The notes under the pieces were generated by a model that searched no databases, was not told where the DNA came from, and saw only the letters and a list, made by a program, of their open reading frames with translations. Shown piece by piece: positions 21,631 through 34,175 of a stretch of 64,000 bases of DNA; within the stretch, counting starts at the first letter, position 1, and each line of letters opens with the position of its first letter. Source of the DNA: Choanephora cucurbitarum. Its lineage: Eukaryota; Mucoromycota; Mucoromycetes; Mucorales; Choanephoraceae. The stretch spans positions 62,001-126,000 of the forward strand of contig JAIWNI010000041.1 of assembly GCA_025331435.1 (NCBI GenBank), written 5' to 3'. Made by a program: the position numbers and the translations under genes.

Positions 21631-22712
21631 TCATTTTAATTGAATTGAACAAGAAAGAGAACAAAAACGGTATAATAAGGGTACATGGGGATTAGAGAAC
21701 ACTGTCTTCCAGACAAGAATCTCTATAGTGGGTGTATGAAAGAGTGTATGACAATGCTCACAGGCATTCACTGGACTGACAGATCGAAAGGATTCAATGA
21801 TATCCTGGGGTATAGACTGAGCATGTGTCTTGAGTAGATCAGGGCAATGATTGAGAATGGTACGCTTGGCCAATTCAGCCAATGAGGTCATCGATACACG
21901 CTTGAGATAGGTGGATAGGAATGGATTTGGCATTAAAGAGAGAGTGACTAATTTCTTGAGTCGAAGTAGTTCAGCAGGAATATAACGCTAAATGCATATA
22001 TTAGATAAGTTACATGTTGAATAACACTATATAGCTTACCAGTTGATTATTTCCCAACGAAAGTTCAATGAGATTATCCAGTAAGGCAATATCAGGTGAG
22101 ATACTCTCGAGTCGATTAAATCCTTTTATGTGTGTGTGTTAACATATGTAAGATATAACAATACATTTTTACTTTACGAAGACTAAGTACAGTCAGGTTT
22201 TTTAATTGGAATAAGACTGGATTTAGTGTCTGTAGTGAGTTGTTATAGAGAAAGAGCTGTAGGGATGCTGCCTTGACAATATCGTTATGTAGTACAGTCA
22301 GATAGGTCAATTCGCCTATTTCGTCAGGTATGCACTCTAATCCGATATGACTCAGATCGACCCTCTCCAGTCCATTATCCACTACATCATCAATCACCTT
22401 TCTTACTTTGTCTAAGGGTGCATCATGCACAACAGGCTTTTTTTTACGCCTAGCCAGATTTGTATCCCAGCTGATTGAATTTATGCGTCCTCGCTTTCTT
22501 TCTTCTTCCCTCTCAAAAATAGTAGAGTCATCACTTTCACTACTCTGACTACTGTTAAAAGATGATTGATAGCTTAAGGAAGCCACTAGGGGGAAATCAT
22601 CTTGTTCGGTTGATTTTCGAGGAAATTGTGGTAGATAATCTTCATCTTCTGAGGCATCTGTGTCTACCCAATACACTGGGCAATAGCCATCTTGAGGTTG
22701 AATTGTAGTCAT
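21631..22712 (-). CDS. Leucine-rich repeat protein with C-terminal Cys motif
   Basis: Three exons, 22178-22712, 22040-22122 and 21631-21987 (324 residues), with introns of 55 and 52 bp. The acidic/Ser-rich N-terminus is followed by LRRs of the form LxxLxLxxNxL (LERVDLSHIGLECIP, LTVLSLRFNRLESI, LIELSLGNNQLRYIP, LVTLSLMPNPF). The C-terminal part has a CEHCHTLF pair and later CSLSC, possibly binding a metal. It belongs to a conserved fungal LRR family of unknown role; a scaffold function is a guess from the repeats. The first donor was chosen as C|GTAAAG because it keeps the LRR register. It lies head to tail with eL19. Confidence 0.8.
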
Positions 22713-23156
22713 ATTTTTTTAATAAATAGGGAAAATAAGAAAAGAGAGAGAGAGAGAGAGGGAAGAATAAAATATATAAAAAAAAAAAGGGATTAAATAG
22801 AAAGAAAGAAAGAGAGAGAGAAAGGTAGTATCGGAGAATGAAATGGTGTAAAGCAAATCATGTTTACTGCCACATGTTCTCTAGTTAGATTAAGCAGTAA
22901 ATTCAATCATTGTGCATTATTTCAGAAATTTAAAGTTTTTTTTTTAAAATAAACTCTATCATAGGCTATGTGTTATTTTGAAATAAATAACGTTTAATTC
23001 ACCAAAAGGGAAAATAACTTGTTATTTGACAGTTCTGTGATACAAGTTTATTTGATAAATGGAGAATTATGTATTAAGTAAATAAGGGGAATATACAAGA
23101 AACCAAATGCAGATATAAAATAAATTAAAAAGGGTATTAAAATCATCTAAAAAGAA
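22713..23156. other. Intergenic, low-complexity
   Basis: Promoter of the LRR gene, with GA microsatellites near 22745-22825, and the 3' flank of the WD40 gene. No gene seen. Confidence 0.5.
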
Positions 23157-24829
23157 TTATGCCTGTACACCGAAATCCCAGACACGAATATGACCTTCAT
23201 CATCTGCACTGACAACTTTAGTATCACTCAGATTGACAGCAGTAACAGCAGATGTATGTCCATCCAAGGAATGCAAAGGTAGTCCACTCTCAATATCCCA
23301 TAACTTAAGTGAACCATCATGCGAACCAGACACCAATCGAAGTTTATCATAAGCCAATGTCCAGATACCTTGCATATGTCCAAAGAGCGTTTGAAGACAT
23401 TCGCCTGATTCTAAAGACCAGACTTTGATGGTATTGTCTAATGAGCCAGAGATCACAATCTGTTCAGAAGAACGCTCTCTGTACTTGCTCTTGGTCTCCT
23501 CTTCTTCATCACTACTGGCAGGTGGAGTCAAGGCACGTTTAGGCTTGATGTATTCTCGACGATAAAAGGCATGTAGGAATCCAGGCATACTGGGAATCGC
23601 TGTCTGGACAGGCGCCATATGACCCTTGAGGACACGTACACAGGTACGTTGATCGAGATCCCAGATACGCACCGTACCATCATCTGAACTAGAGACCAAG
23701 GTAGCACTGCCCTGCTGAAGACTGACATGATTGACCACTTTGGTATGGCCTGTGAGTGTGAAGCATTCGCCTGTCTGGAAATTCCAGATCTTGATGGTCG
23801 CATCAGCCGATCCACTGGCCAACATACGACAGTTGAAATGAAGATGGACCACACCATTCGTATGACCCTCCAGTGTACGAATGCATTGGCCAGTATGGTA
23901 ATTCCAGATACGGAGTGTGTTGTCCATGGAACCTGTCACCAGCTTAGTATCATCGAATTGCAAGGTACGGATACATCGTGTGTGACCCTGGAGGGTACGC
24001 AAACGTTCGCCTGTTTCCAGATGCCAGACAATGGCTGTCTTGTCATACGATCCAGTGATCAGGATATTTTGAGCCTCACAGAACTGAAGGGAACTGATAC
24101 CGCCTGTATGGTGTTTGTTGAATGTACGGATGGTGGCATTGTTGCGTCGCCAGTTACGTTCGATCACCAACCGCTCACTGTAGACATCTTTCCAAGGGCG
24201 ACGGTCCATGCGTTTGGGGGCAGGTGATATTGACTCTGTCTTGATGTCGCATGGTGCCTTATCTTCGGACATGGTCTGAAAGCTACGTTTGACACGGACC
24301 ACTTTGCGTTTCTGCAAGAGAGGTAATCCCCATCCACACTTGGTGCATTTCTTGTTGATGTGTTGTTCACACATACGGTGCCAGAGAGTATCGTCGTCTG
24401 CCAATCGTTTCCAGTGTTGGTTGACTTGAGCAGCTGCACAGAGTGAAGAGGCGTCCAGGTGAGTAAAGATCTGTTTGGTGATCTCGGGTGGAAAGACACT
24501 GGTGAAATCGATGCGTAAGAGAGGTTTGACTGAGTTGGCAATGTAACTCAATTGAGGTGTGCAGGATTGATAGATAATGCCCTTGAGTAACAGCAGGCGA
24601 GTCTGTTTGGAGGATCGATGGTAGATATCCCATACTTGCTGAATGGCTGATTGTTCTGAAAGGGGCAATTGGCTTAATTCCTAGTCATCATGAATAAGTA
24701 GACATAGAGCATCATCCATTGTTTATTTACCTTTTGAAGCTGAATTACATCTAAATCATCTGTGCTTCTCGATTTGATAAGTTCAGGACTGTGTCGATAA
24801 CAATAAGATGGTGTAGGTGTACAGTTCAT
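23157..24829 (-). CDS. MET30: F-box/WD40 protein, SCF substrate receptor (Met30-like)
   Basis: Two exons, 24731-24829 and 23157-24680 (540 residues), with a 50-bp intron. The F-box is about residues 90-140 (FTSVFPPEITKQIFTHLDAS), followed by LWHRMCEQHINKKCTKCGWGLPLL, a cysteine-containing block characteristic of Met30/Scon-2/Lim15 proteins. Seven or so WD40 repeats follow (GHTRCIRTLQFDDTKLVTGS, WNYHTGQC and so on), interrupted by a Ser/Glu-rich loop with a probable phospho-rich segment (PPASSDEEEE). In yeast and Neurospora the protein recruits substrates such as Met4 to SCF and controls sulfur metabolism and cell-cycle entry. Orthology is inferred from the CxxCGWGLPLL block. The short first exon was found by its GTAAAT donor and the in-frame junction. 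Confidence 0.88.
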
Positions 24830-26558
24830 GGAAGCCCTTTTTTTTTTGTTTTCTTGAAGGTGAAAAAGGCAGAAAAACAAAATTTGGTCTTTATAACGCT
24901 TATTTGACCTAAAAAATTGATGAAATGGCGCAATCAATGGTTGCTTACTATCGGTTGTCTAAACAATCCCGTTGATTGGCTAATGATTATGCAATTTCGC
25001 ACTACCCATATCAAATAGCGGGGCTGTGAAATGAGTCTATAGCCAATCAGCATCCTTCTATTACCTGTCAAATAGTGTTTCCTGTTTATTTTGTCATCTC
25101 ATTTATGTTTCGATTTCACCATCTATCTATTTGGGATATTTTTCATTTATTCAAGAAAACGTCATTGTCTTTGTTGTTTTCTTTATTTAATAAAGACAAC
25201 CTTCTCTTCTTTTAAAAAGACTTTCCAAGTGACATGGATAAAATGAAGCTTCTTAATGTCAGCCTACAGAATCTTGTAGATCAAATGGCATAATGTTACA
25301 CTTGTCATAAATTTACCTTCTTCATTGGTCACAAAATAAAGTTCGCATAGTTGATGCGAATCAAGGTTGCATTTTGTAGTCAAGTTACCTCTTTTGGTAG
25401 GTTTGTTAGATAAATGGCTAGATGATTCTGCCCTGCTAGCTCAGGTTGAGGGAAGAGTATAACATTCCAACGTGTTACAACATCAAATCAATTGTATGAG
25501 TAACAACTATTAAAATGTTATTTCCTAGTCTTTGTGTTCTTTCTATTCTCTGTTTGTTAATACTACAGTTGAAATGCACACTTCTGTATCTTGATTTTGT
25601 TTTTCTCTGCATTTCTTATGACCATGGTGTGTTCACCTAGTTTCGTTCAATGTCAAGCATTCCTGAGATAGACGACATAACTTTCACTTTAGCTAGTGAG
25701 CAATTCAGCCATGTTCAAGACAATAGTCTTCAAATATCTCTAATTCAATCCATATCTATAATGCTAAGACAGACCATGGTCGGCTTTGTGCCTTTAGAGC
25801 AAAAATAGACATATAGATTTTCAACTGAATAAAGAGTTGTGGTGAACATTTGAATACACACACTCAGACCCGTACTTCTCCCAAAGTCTTTGGTAAATGA
25901 TGCTTTCTCTTTTTTTTTCTTTTTTGTCCGTGGTCATGTAAAGATGTTGAAAAAGAGAAGAACTTCCTAATGAGCTCCACGACTATCCATAGATCAAAAT
26001 GGAGGGGTAAAGACAAGGGTGTTGTCGTGCTTGAACTCATTTCAGTTGACTTTTGATACGATACATACTCTCTCAGAACCACGCTTTATTTTCTATATAC
26101 AATGACAATGAAACTTGATTCAATCCCCTTTCTTATGTCGCCTATCATGGACTGACCATGATAGATTCTACTGATACTCAAACAGAAAGAGTTGATGACA
26201 TATAAGCGATTCAGGCATAAGAAACAGAAAAAAAATTATAACAAAAGAGAATTACCATTGAACAAGTTTTTCAGTTTAGAAGAGATACACATCTTCTTCA
26301 GAAAGATGTTCATCACAGAGGTTAGAGCAAAAAGACTTCTATGGAGAGCGAAAGGACCTAAAAGCCTAACCTCTTGATTCAACCAGCCAACCATTCATTG
26401 TCTAAACCGAGAAAAGCAACTTTTTTTTATGCCTTTCAAGATCAACAATGACTACTATAGTTTATTTGACAGCAAACTTTATTATCAGACAACTGTTACA
26501 CAATTTGCAAAAAAAATAAGGAAACAAAGCCAGTTGGAATCATTCCAAAGAGAGAGAA
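24830..26558. other. 1.7-kb interval without a recognised gene
   Basis: Short frames (60-72 codons) on both strands show no family resemblance. ATTGG/CCAAT motifs near 24973 and 25045 may belong to the Met30-like promoter. No repeats beyond poly-T/poly-A runs were seen. Confidence 0.4.
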
Positions 26559-27608
26559 CTAATAGGAAGTAACTGACCAAGTCCCACAAGGTCTAGAGAA
26601 CCCATCTTCATCAATGTAGAGTTGTTCACAACGTGTGAAGCGATATTTCGATGTCTCATATTCTTCTATAGTAAGATCAAACACCTCGCCATCGCTATTT
26701 ATTTCCTTAATCACCATGGATGTTCGTTGTTGAGGATCAAGTCTCACAATCAACATGTCATCAGGCCGTGTATTGATCCAGTTGAACTGAACAGAGGGGA
26801 GACAGCCAGACCAGATAAGGTCATACATCTCTGCTGAACATTGCTTTCGTGTGAAGGATGTGGAGAGTGTCTTGAGCGTCAGCGTTTTCAGATTAGGGTA
26901 TGCTTTAGCAACACAGTGAAGCCATGGATAACAATGTTCGGCCTCTTCTCTTGAGTTGAGCTCAAAGAATTCAAGTTGGTCAAAGGATGGCATAAGATCG
27001 ATGTCTCTCTCGGTGGGACCCATGGTAGTGTAGGCTGATACAGTTACATGTTGTAAGCGGGGACAGGTATGGTGAATGGATTTCAGATGGTGGATAGAAA
27101 ATGGAGTTGTATCAGTCCATGTTAAATGAAGCTCTGTCACATAAGGTGCCATCTCCAGAATGGAAAGGGGTCGATTGGAGCTTAGCTGAAGTGTCATCAA
27201 CTCTTCAAACACAACTGGAGGACGCTTCTGGTGGATGGATAAAGAAAGCAACGATGGCAGGTAATCTTCCATGACCGTCTCAAAGACTCGAGAAAGTTTC
27301 GTGTCGTTTGAAGCATCCATATGAAGAGACAAGGAGGTCAAGTGTGGACACATGGCTGGTAGATGGGGCAGATGGGCTTTCAGTGTAGAGATAGTATCGA
27401 TCTCAAGGACTCGAACATGTGAATGATGTTTAGTTGTGCTGATGAACTGACTAAATTGATTTTTGGAATCAATCTTGACTTTTCTGTATAAGATGGGAAT
27501 GAAAAGACTATGAAATGCATTGTTCACAAGTGTCAGTTGACAACAGTCAGTTGGCGATAGATAATGGCAGATATGGTTGAGGATTTCAGACGGCAAATGA
27601 GATAGCAT
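26559..27608 (-). CDS. F-box protein
   Basis: 349-residue intronless protein that begins with an F-box (LPSEILNHICHYLSPTDCCQLTLVN..., residues 3-45; LYRKVKI follows). The remainder is a diverged leucine-rich-repeat-like region (LTSLSLHMD, VTELHLTWTD, LKTLTLKTLS). Such proteins are multiplied in Mucorales and are presumed SCF adaptors; the substrate is unknown. The start at 27608 (MLSHLPSEI) was chosen over an upstream Met at 27653 because family members start just before the F-box. Another F-box gene of similar plan is at 54739. Confidence 0.85.
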   Translation of the reverse strand: MLSHLPSEILNHICHYLSPTDCCQLTLVNNAFHSLFIPILYRKVKIDSKNQFSQFISTTKHHSHVRVLEIDTISTLKAHLPHLPAMCPHLTSLSLHMDASNDTKLSRVFETVMEDYLPSLLSLSIHQKRPPVVFEELMTLQLSSNRPLSILEMAPYVTELHLTWTDTTPFSIHHLKSIHHTCPRLQHVTVSAYTTMGPTERDIDLMPSFDQLEFFELNSREEAEHCYPWLHCVAKAYPNLKTLTLKTLSTSFTRKQCSAEMYDLIWSGCLPSVQFNWINTRPDDMLIVRLDPQQRTSMVIKEINSDGEVFDLTIEEYETSKYRFTRCEQLYIDEDGFSRPCGTWSVTSY

Positions 27609-30600
27609 TTGGTTAGCAATGTAAACTAGAGAAGGAAAAGAAAGAAGAGACAAAAATATCTTTAAAGTTTATTGTTGTACCTCTTTGGCTATGCGTTTTG
27701 TGCCACCCCATATTCAACTACACATCTCCAGCCATTTGATGACTTTCTCTATAATGTCTATTGAAGCCGACTCAAGCGAACCCAATGAACAAATGCCCCT
27801 TTTATCACATAGCATACTTTATTTTGAGCCCAAGCAAATACTGAATCCACATAATTGCTTAAATACACTTACTGTATTTTCTTTCAAAGACTAGAATTAA
27901 AAGACGTTTATTTCAAGAAAAAAAAAAGAGAGAGAGAGAAATTTAAGATGGGGGGTGTGATAAATCAGACAATTCCTCAGTAGTTTGTGTATACGATTTC
28001 TTCAGTTACATCAGAAGTACCTGTACTATAGAACATCATCATTTTTTATACAAATTCCCTCTTTCTTCTCTTGATTCTCTTTTTTTTGTAGTTCATTTCA
28101 ATGCATTCTATTTGCGACTGTACTTGTTGAATCTATAGTGAAGAAAACGCGCTTTTTCTTTTTTTTGCTGTCAAATTAGTATATCACCCTATTAGAGAGT
28201 TTCATATAACTCCACTACATTGAGTTAAATAAGAAGCAGTCTTTACAAAGAAGAGCAATGCTGTTTTCAAATGATAGACTCAAATACATTTCATCGCTTG
28301 TTTGCTTGATGAGATGAGGAGGGGGAGCCAAAAGAAGAAAGAAAAAAGAAAAATAAAGGAAAAGATACAAAGGCAAGGGATGCGCTCAAATTAACCAGTA
28401 CTCTTAGACATTTCAATCTCAGTTCCTGGAGTTGGATAGAAGCTTTGTTTCTCCATACTATTATAGTGGCACTATTTGAAGTCATCTATAGCTTGCATCT
28501 TTTATAGAATAAGATAAGCTAACATTAATTTCTCCTTTAAGCCTGTTTATAATGCTACAGTGGATAAAATCCTAATTCTGTTGTAATTTCAGAAAGAAGT
28601 ACCATCACTTCATATGTTCAATTAACTCAACGAAAGAAAGTAACTTGTCAAGTCTTCTATTTTCCATGAATAAGCTGACGGTGTTTCCTTTCTCTGAATG
28701 CGTGAAGATTGACTCACTTCACCGATAAACTCAAAGGGGCGTAAATCGACACTTTACTCCCCTCAACTCGCTCCCCCTCGGGAGGAAATGATGGGAGAAA
28801 ATGAACTCGCTCCCCTCTGGTTTAACTGGTGCTTAAAAATCGAATATACCAATGTCAGCACTTGACACCAGTGAGGAAAATATACATTTGATAAGAATAG
28901 GAGGCATGTTTTATCTCTAGACTACACATCCAGTAGTACATCTGCTTTTCTTTTGGGAGGTAATCGAATGTCATATTCTATGTTCAAAATACACTTGCAG
29001 ATATCTTCAACTGCTTTCTGTGATATCAAGTCCAATGGTTGAATTATCAAAAAATGACTCAGTTGATCATATGGGATGATCAAACTAGCAATACTTGAAA
29101 CAGTCGAGTATTTCTTTAAAAAAGGGGTCTTCAGTAAAAACCAATAAAGCTCTGCCTGATGTTTCATTCATGAATCGAATCCTACTTTTTTTTTTGTAGC
29201 AATTTCAGACAAATGCTGCCTGTGGTCAAAAGAGGTGACGGATCACATAGTAGTAACTAATGCATCGACCAATGACTATTATGGCCTTGTTTTTTTTATC
29301 AAAGGAAGCTGAAGATGAACATGAGGGTTCAACAAGCTCAAGTGGATAATGATAAATGTTTTTTTTCTTGAAGAATGACAAATATGCTACTGAATATTGG
29401 TGATAGATCAATGGAAGCCTTGATAATACCTGTTTTTTTTACCAGTAACCACTTACTGAAATTAAGCATATCAGAAGTCCAGATTCAACACTTAAGTCTC
29501 CTATCTGCTATTCATATAGAGATGTTCTCAAGTGAAAATACTGCTCCAACGTCTGATCAAGTCAGCTATCCCCACACCTACAAATTCTTGCTGAAACCGA
29601 CTGTCTCTTGATTCAGAGATTTCCTGCAGTACTAAAAACTTGCCTCAGTGATGGAGAACTTTCGAACAGTGAATAAACTATAGAAATGCTCCACTTGATT
29701 GAAAATGAACATATTCCATCTCATTCACTTAAACTAAAGGTTTTTTTTTACCAATCATGCTTCTTTGGAAACTGAGATGGTACCAATAGTTTATACAACA
29801 GTACTCGACTGACAGTCAAGTCATTGTAGCAACTGTTGAGAACTACGTGTTTGTAGACTCAGTTGTATGCATTCCACGCATCAAGTTCTTAACTGACTCA
29901 GATGATACAAATCAATTCAGTTGCACTTCAATTTCCTGTACGACTCGTCTTGGCAACGACTATCAACAAAGCTTAAGGAGCAAGTTAGTCTTTATTTACC
30001 AAAGCCTGTTCCCTAAACATAGACAGCTTTATGTGGCTCTAATTCCGTATCAGACAAACAAAAAAAAAACAGAATGGTTAGAGATTCTATGTAAAAACTA
30101 CTTGTTATTCCATGCAACAAATCACACCAAAAACCTTGTATACAAACAAGTAGTTTGTGTAGATGTCTACTTTTTTTTTTCTTATCAATAAACTCATCTA
30201 TACGCCTTCAAACAAACACGTTGCATTTGGCCCTGAACAAGTTCATTGCATTATATGTTGATCAATCTCATCGAATAAGCTCAATTTTTTTTTCTTTTCA
30301 CTATACCATCCATATTGATATTCTCATCGGACAATTTAGCTTGCAGCAGTACGAGCCTATCCTGATAACTCAAAGAGAAAGAGAGATGATGCTACCCATA
30401 TTCTATCAAGAAAATCAAGTAGCTTAAGAGGATGTGAGGTTAGGAAACTTATAAACTAAACATATGTTTTCCTGTTCATAGTATTATGCACAGCATAAAT
30501 AAGTTAAAGCAAGCCTATGCCCGAGAATCATCATCTTTCTAGAAAGAGATGGAGAGAAAAGTTCGAGAAGTTGTCTATATTATTAATCATTAGTACGAGG

Positions 30601-31284
30601 GATCTTATCATTCATGAGTGCGTGTAACAAGAGATTTCAAGACTTTAAAGGCGCAGTTCAAATCGATGCAAATGAACAAGAGAGAGAGAGAGATAGGGGG
30701 GGAAACATCATCATAGAACATATGGTATATTTATGCCTACAGTTAGATTAACCCGGTCTTATCAGTTTATTGCCGTATAGATAAGAAGGTTTTTTTTTTA
30801 GACAACTATAAGAAGAAAGAGAAAGCAGATATGCTCTCAAAAAGAGAAAAGATGCGTGTTTTCTAGATCATCTAGACTGACTCTTCTCTTAAATGAAGAT
30901 ATCTTTCATCAGGTACAGCTTATGCCTCGAAAGTTTACAAAGTAGTTGAAAGTAATTTGATTGGTCAGAACTGGTTTAATTTTAAAGTCGAAACTCTTCT
31001 TGCTTTCAAAGACAAGTGCGTTACACCCTAATGTACCTTTATCCAATCAACATGTCCTTTTGATTCCAAGTTTGTCAAAGAGATTGGATGACCGCTTCAC
31101 CTGAATACGGTCACTGAAAATTTTTTTTTTATTTTTCAACTATCAAACAAAGTCACACCCTCCATAGAATTTTGAATATAAATAGGCCTCCAATTTGATT
31201 CTTTAAAGAAGGGGGGGTTATAATCACCCTCCCAAATTTTTTTTCTTTATATAATAAATTCCTTCTCTTTTAACATAAATCACA
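27609..31284. other. 3.7-kb gene-poor interval upstream of IMP dehydrogenase
   Basis: Several frames of 60-115 codons on both strands (for example minus 28922-29167 and plus 29847-30191) look like decayed coding DNA, but none matches a family I know. The 12-mer AACTCGCTCCCC occurs twice (near 28765 and 28804). A TATAAATA box at 31177-31184 belongs to the next gene. The region may hold old gene copies or non-coding transcripts. Confidence 0.4.
31177..31184 (+). promoter_or_regulatory. TATA box of IMP dehydrogenase gene
   Basis: TATAAATA lies 101 bp before the start codon, in a spacing seen for highly expressed fungal genes; followed by a pyrimidine-rich leader. Confidence 0.6.
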
Positions 31285-33050
31285 ATGTCTGCCTTTCTTG
31301 ATGCTTCTACTGCCAATTCTGTTTTGGAAGAATATGGTCGTCGTGATGGTCTTTCCGTCGAAGGTTTGATGGACGAACAATTGAGCGGTGGCTTGACCTA
31401 CAATGATTTCTTGATCTTGCCTGGTTTCATTAACTTTGCTGCTGACAAGACTTCTTTGGAATCAAAGATCACTAAGAACATCACCCTTAAGACTCCTTTC
31501 TTGTCTTCTCCTATGGACACCGTCACTGAAGCTGAAATGGCTATCTCTATGGCTGTAAGTAAACATTTTTTTTTTATGGAGAGAGAGTTTTATGCGAAAA
31601 CAGTGGATTGAACTGGTTGTGTTTCATTTAGTTGATGGGTGGTATTGGTATTATTCACCACAACTGTACTGCTGAAGAACAAGCCAACATGGTTCGTACT
31701 GTCAAGAAGTTCGAAAACGGTTTCATCAACGACCCTGTTGTCTTGTCTCCTGAACACACTGTTGGTGATGTCAAGCAAATCAAGTCCAAGTCTGGTTTCT
31801 GTGGTATTCCCATTACTGGTAAGTTACCTTTCTATTGTTTGTGTTTGTGAGGGATGAAACGCCTACAAATAAAATGGGGGAGTTCATACTGGTGGTACAG
31901 AATTTGCTCAACGTATTTCAATTTAGAAAACGGCAAGTTGCACAGCAAGTTGGTTGGTATTGTCACTGCTCGTGATATTCAATTCCACAAGGATGACTCT
32001 ACCTCCGTTAAGGAAGTCATGACTAAGGAACTCGTTGTTGGCCAAGAAGGTATCACTTTGACCGAAGCCAACGAAATCTTGTTCTCTTCCAAGAAGGGTA
32101 AGCTCCCCATTGTGAACGCTAACGGTGCTCTTGTTGCCCTCTTGTCTCGTTCCGATCTTCTCAAGAACCAAAACTACCCCAACGCTTCCAAGGTCGCCAA
32201 GTCCAAGCAACTCCTTGTCGGTGCTGCTATCGGTACTCGTCCTGATGACAGAGAACGTCTCGCTCTCCTTGTTGAAGCTGGTCTCGATGTTGTCGTCCTT
32301 GATTCTTCTCAAGGTAACTCTGTTTACCAAATCGAGATGATCCGTTGGATCAAGCAAAACTTCCCCAACTTGGATGTTATTGCCGGTAACGTCGTCACCC
32401 GTGAACAAGCTGCTAACTTGATTGAAGCCGGTGCTGATGGTCTTCGTATCGGTATGGGTTCTGGTTCCATCTGTATCACACAAGAAGTCATGGCCTGTGG
32501 TCGTCCTCAAGCTACTGCCGTCTACCGTGTCTCTGAATTCGCTCGTCGTTTCGGTGTGCCTACCATTGCTGATGGTGGTATTAGTAACGTCGGTCACATT
32601 GTCAAGGCCTTGGCTTTGGGTGCCAGTGCCGTCATGATGGGTGGTCTCCTTGCTGGTACAACTGAAACACCCGGTGAATACTTCTACCATGAAGGTCAAC
32701 GTCTCAAGCGTTACCGTGGTATGGGTTCCATCGATGCCATGAACCAAAAGTCTGAAGGTAAGGACGGTAATGCTGCCACCAAGCGTTACTTCTCTGAAGG
32801 TGATGCCGTCAAGGTTGCTCAAGGTGTTGTTGGTAACGTTGTCGATAAGGGTTCTGTCCGCAAGTTCATTCAATACCTCGTTACTGGTGTTCAACACTCT
32901 CTTCAAGATATTGGTCAAAACAGTGTCTCTGACATGAAGCAAGCTGTCTATGACGGTGTTGTTCGTTTCGAAAAGAGAACCGCAGCTGCCCAATTGGAAG
33001 GTGGTGTTCACAACCTTCACTCTTTCGAAAAGAAGCTTTTCTCTTCTTAA
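31285..33050 (+). CDS. Inosine-5'-monophosphate dehydrogenase
   Basis: Exons 31285-31554, 31632-31818 and 31927-33050 encode 526 residues, with introns of 77 and 108 bp. The catalytic (beta/alpha)8 barrel is split by the CBS (Bateman) pair, visible as [16 protein letters not shown] and [23 protein letters not shown]. The active-site loop is [13 protein letters not shown] with the catalytic Cys, followed by [11 protein letters not shown] in the mobile flap. The enzyme oxidises IMP to XMP with NAD+, the committed step of GTP synthesis in the cytosol. Codon use is biased to C-ending codons. Exon junctions (SMA|LMGG; PIT-E|NGKL) restore the family sequence exactly. The length is normal for fungi. 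Confidence 0.97.
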
Positions 33051-33422
33051 ATTCGCACTTTTTACTCATTCTTGTTTATACATTTTACATTTATTCATCT
33101 CATTTCATATTTTACATATGCTTTCATTCTATTAGATACAATAAAAAAAAACAATTGTAAATTTGTTATTGTCACTTTACGCGGTCCATTATTTTTATTT
33201 TTGGTTAACCTTTTTTTTGACATCTTTAGTGTGGGGGTAGTTCCAGTTAATCCCGTCAATTTCATATGCTGATCGTTCCGAAGTTACCCGTGAAACGGAA
33301 ATTGGTATATAAAGTTGGATCTTTTTTTCAAAACTCTCTTCTTTTCTTCATTCCACCCATCTGTTATCCATTCACGTATTTCTCCCTCTTAGTTACATGT
33401 TTATCTCTCTTTATTCATAATA
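33051..33422. other. IMPDH 3' flank and promoter of next gene
   Basis: AATAAA at about 33140 is the likely IMPDH polyadenylation signal. TATATAAAG near 33306 precedes the next frame. No gene seen. Confidence 0.5.
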
Positions 33423-34022
33423 TTGTATGTATTTTCTGATCTCCCAACCAAGACAATTGAAATCAGCACGCTTATGTGGTCCTCCAAACGAACTGCTACT
33501 GCATTAACTAACTCACGCTCTGCTCCTTGTACCATATTTTCCACCACCACATTATCACCTAGGCAGATAGCGAACAAGGCATATACTCTTGGATGTAAAA
33601 AACTTGACCGTGATGACAAGAGATCAAAGCAAAAGTATCATGTCCGTGAGCGATTGCTCTTGTGCAACACTATTGCCAAAGCGGAGGAAGTTCTGAACAC
33701 AAGAACCAGACGCACCAATCGCCGTGTGATGGCTGCTGAAGATGAAGATTCAAGCGAAGAATTCTCTCAGAAGCCAATCAATCACACATCTGAACATCAT
33801 TCACCTTTAAGAAGCTCTAGTGACGATGAAGAAGAAGAAGAGGAAGAAGAGCAAAATGAGGAACAACACACTATACCCATTCAACCTATCATTCAACAGC
33901 ATATGCATATTAATCATAACATAACTAACCCAATCAATGACAGTTTATTGCACAGAGACTGCAGAACAACCATGTCTAAGCCCAATGCTAGCAGTAACAA
34001 TGCAATTACTACTATCATTTGA
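33423..34022 (+). CDS. Hypothetical protein with SERTA-like segment
   Basis: 199-residue intronless frame. The middle (about 47-98) contains SPRQIANKAYTLGCKKLD, then HVRERLLLCNTIAKAEEVL. The second piece resembles the LRxSVLxxNTLxxIxxE pattern of SERTA motifs (animal transcriptional co-regulators), though this is a weak eye-match. It is followed by an acidic tract of consecutive Glu residues (~136-148) and an Asn/His/Ile-rich tail. The internal Met at residue 18 or so (MWSSKR) may be the true start, since the first 17 residues overlap what could be 5' UTR. TATATAAAG lies about 110 bp upstream. No function is assigned. Confidence 0.5.
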   Translation: MYVFSDLPTKTIEISTLMWSSKRTATALTNSRSAPCTIFSTTTLSPRQIANKAYTLGCKKLDRDDKRSKQKYHVRERLLLCNTIAKAEEVLNTRTRRTNRRVMAAEDEDSSEEFSQKPINHTSEHHSPLRSSSDDEEEEEEEEQNEEQHTIPIQPIIQQHMHINHNITNPINDSLLHRDCRTTMSKPNASSNNAITTII

Positions 34023-34175
34023 TTGATTTTGATAAAAATATAAAAATAAAAAAGATTCTCACAATATGATTTTTCGGGCAATGTCGCTATTTTTTTTTTC
34101 TTCCCTATGGAGAATTTCATAGTTGCAATCATAATTACGAATGTTTAGTTGTTCCCCCCTTCTTCATTTTATTGT

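Noticed and set aside
31923..33020. 365-codon antisense open frame over IMP dehydrogenase
   Set aside because: It mirrors the codon bias of the sense gene (Thr/Asn/Val/Leu-rich, no family similarity); the sense frame is a full IMPDH.
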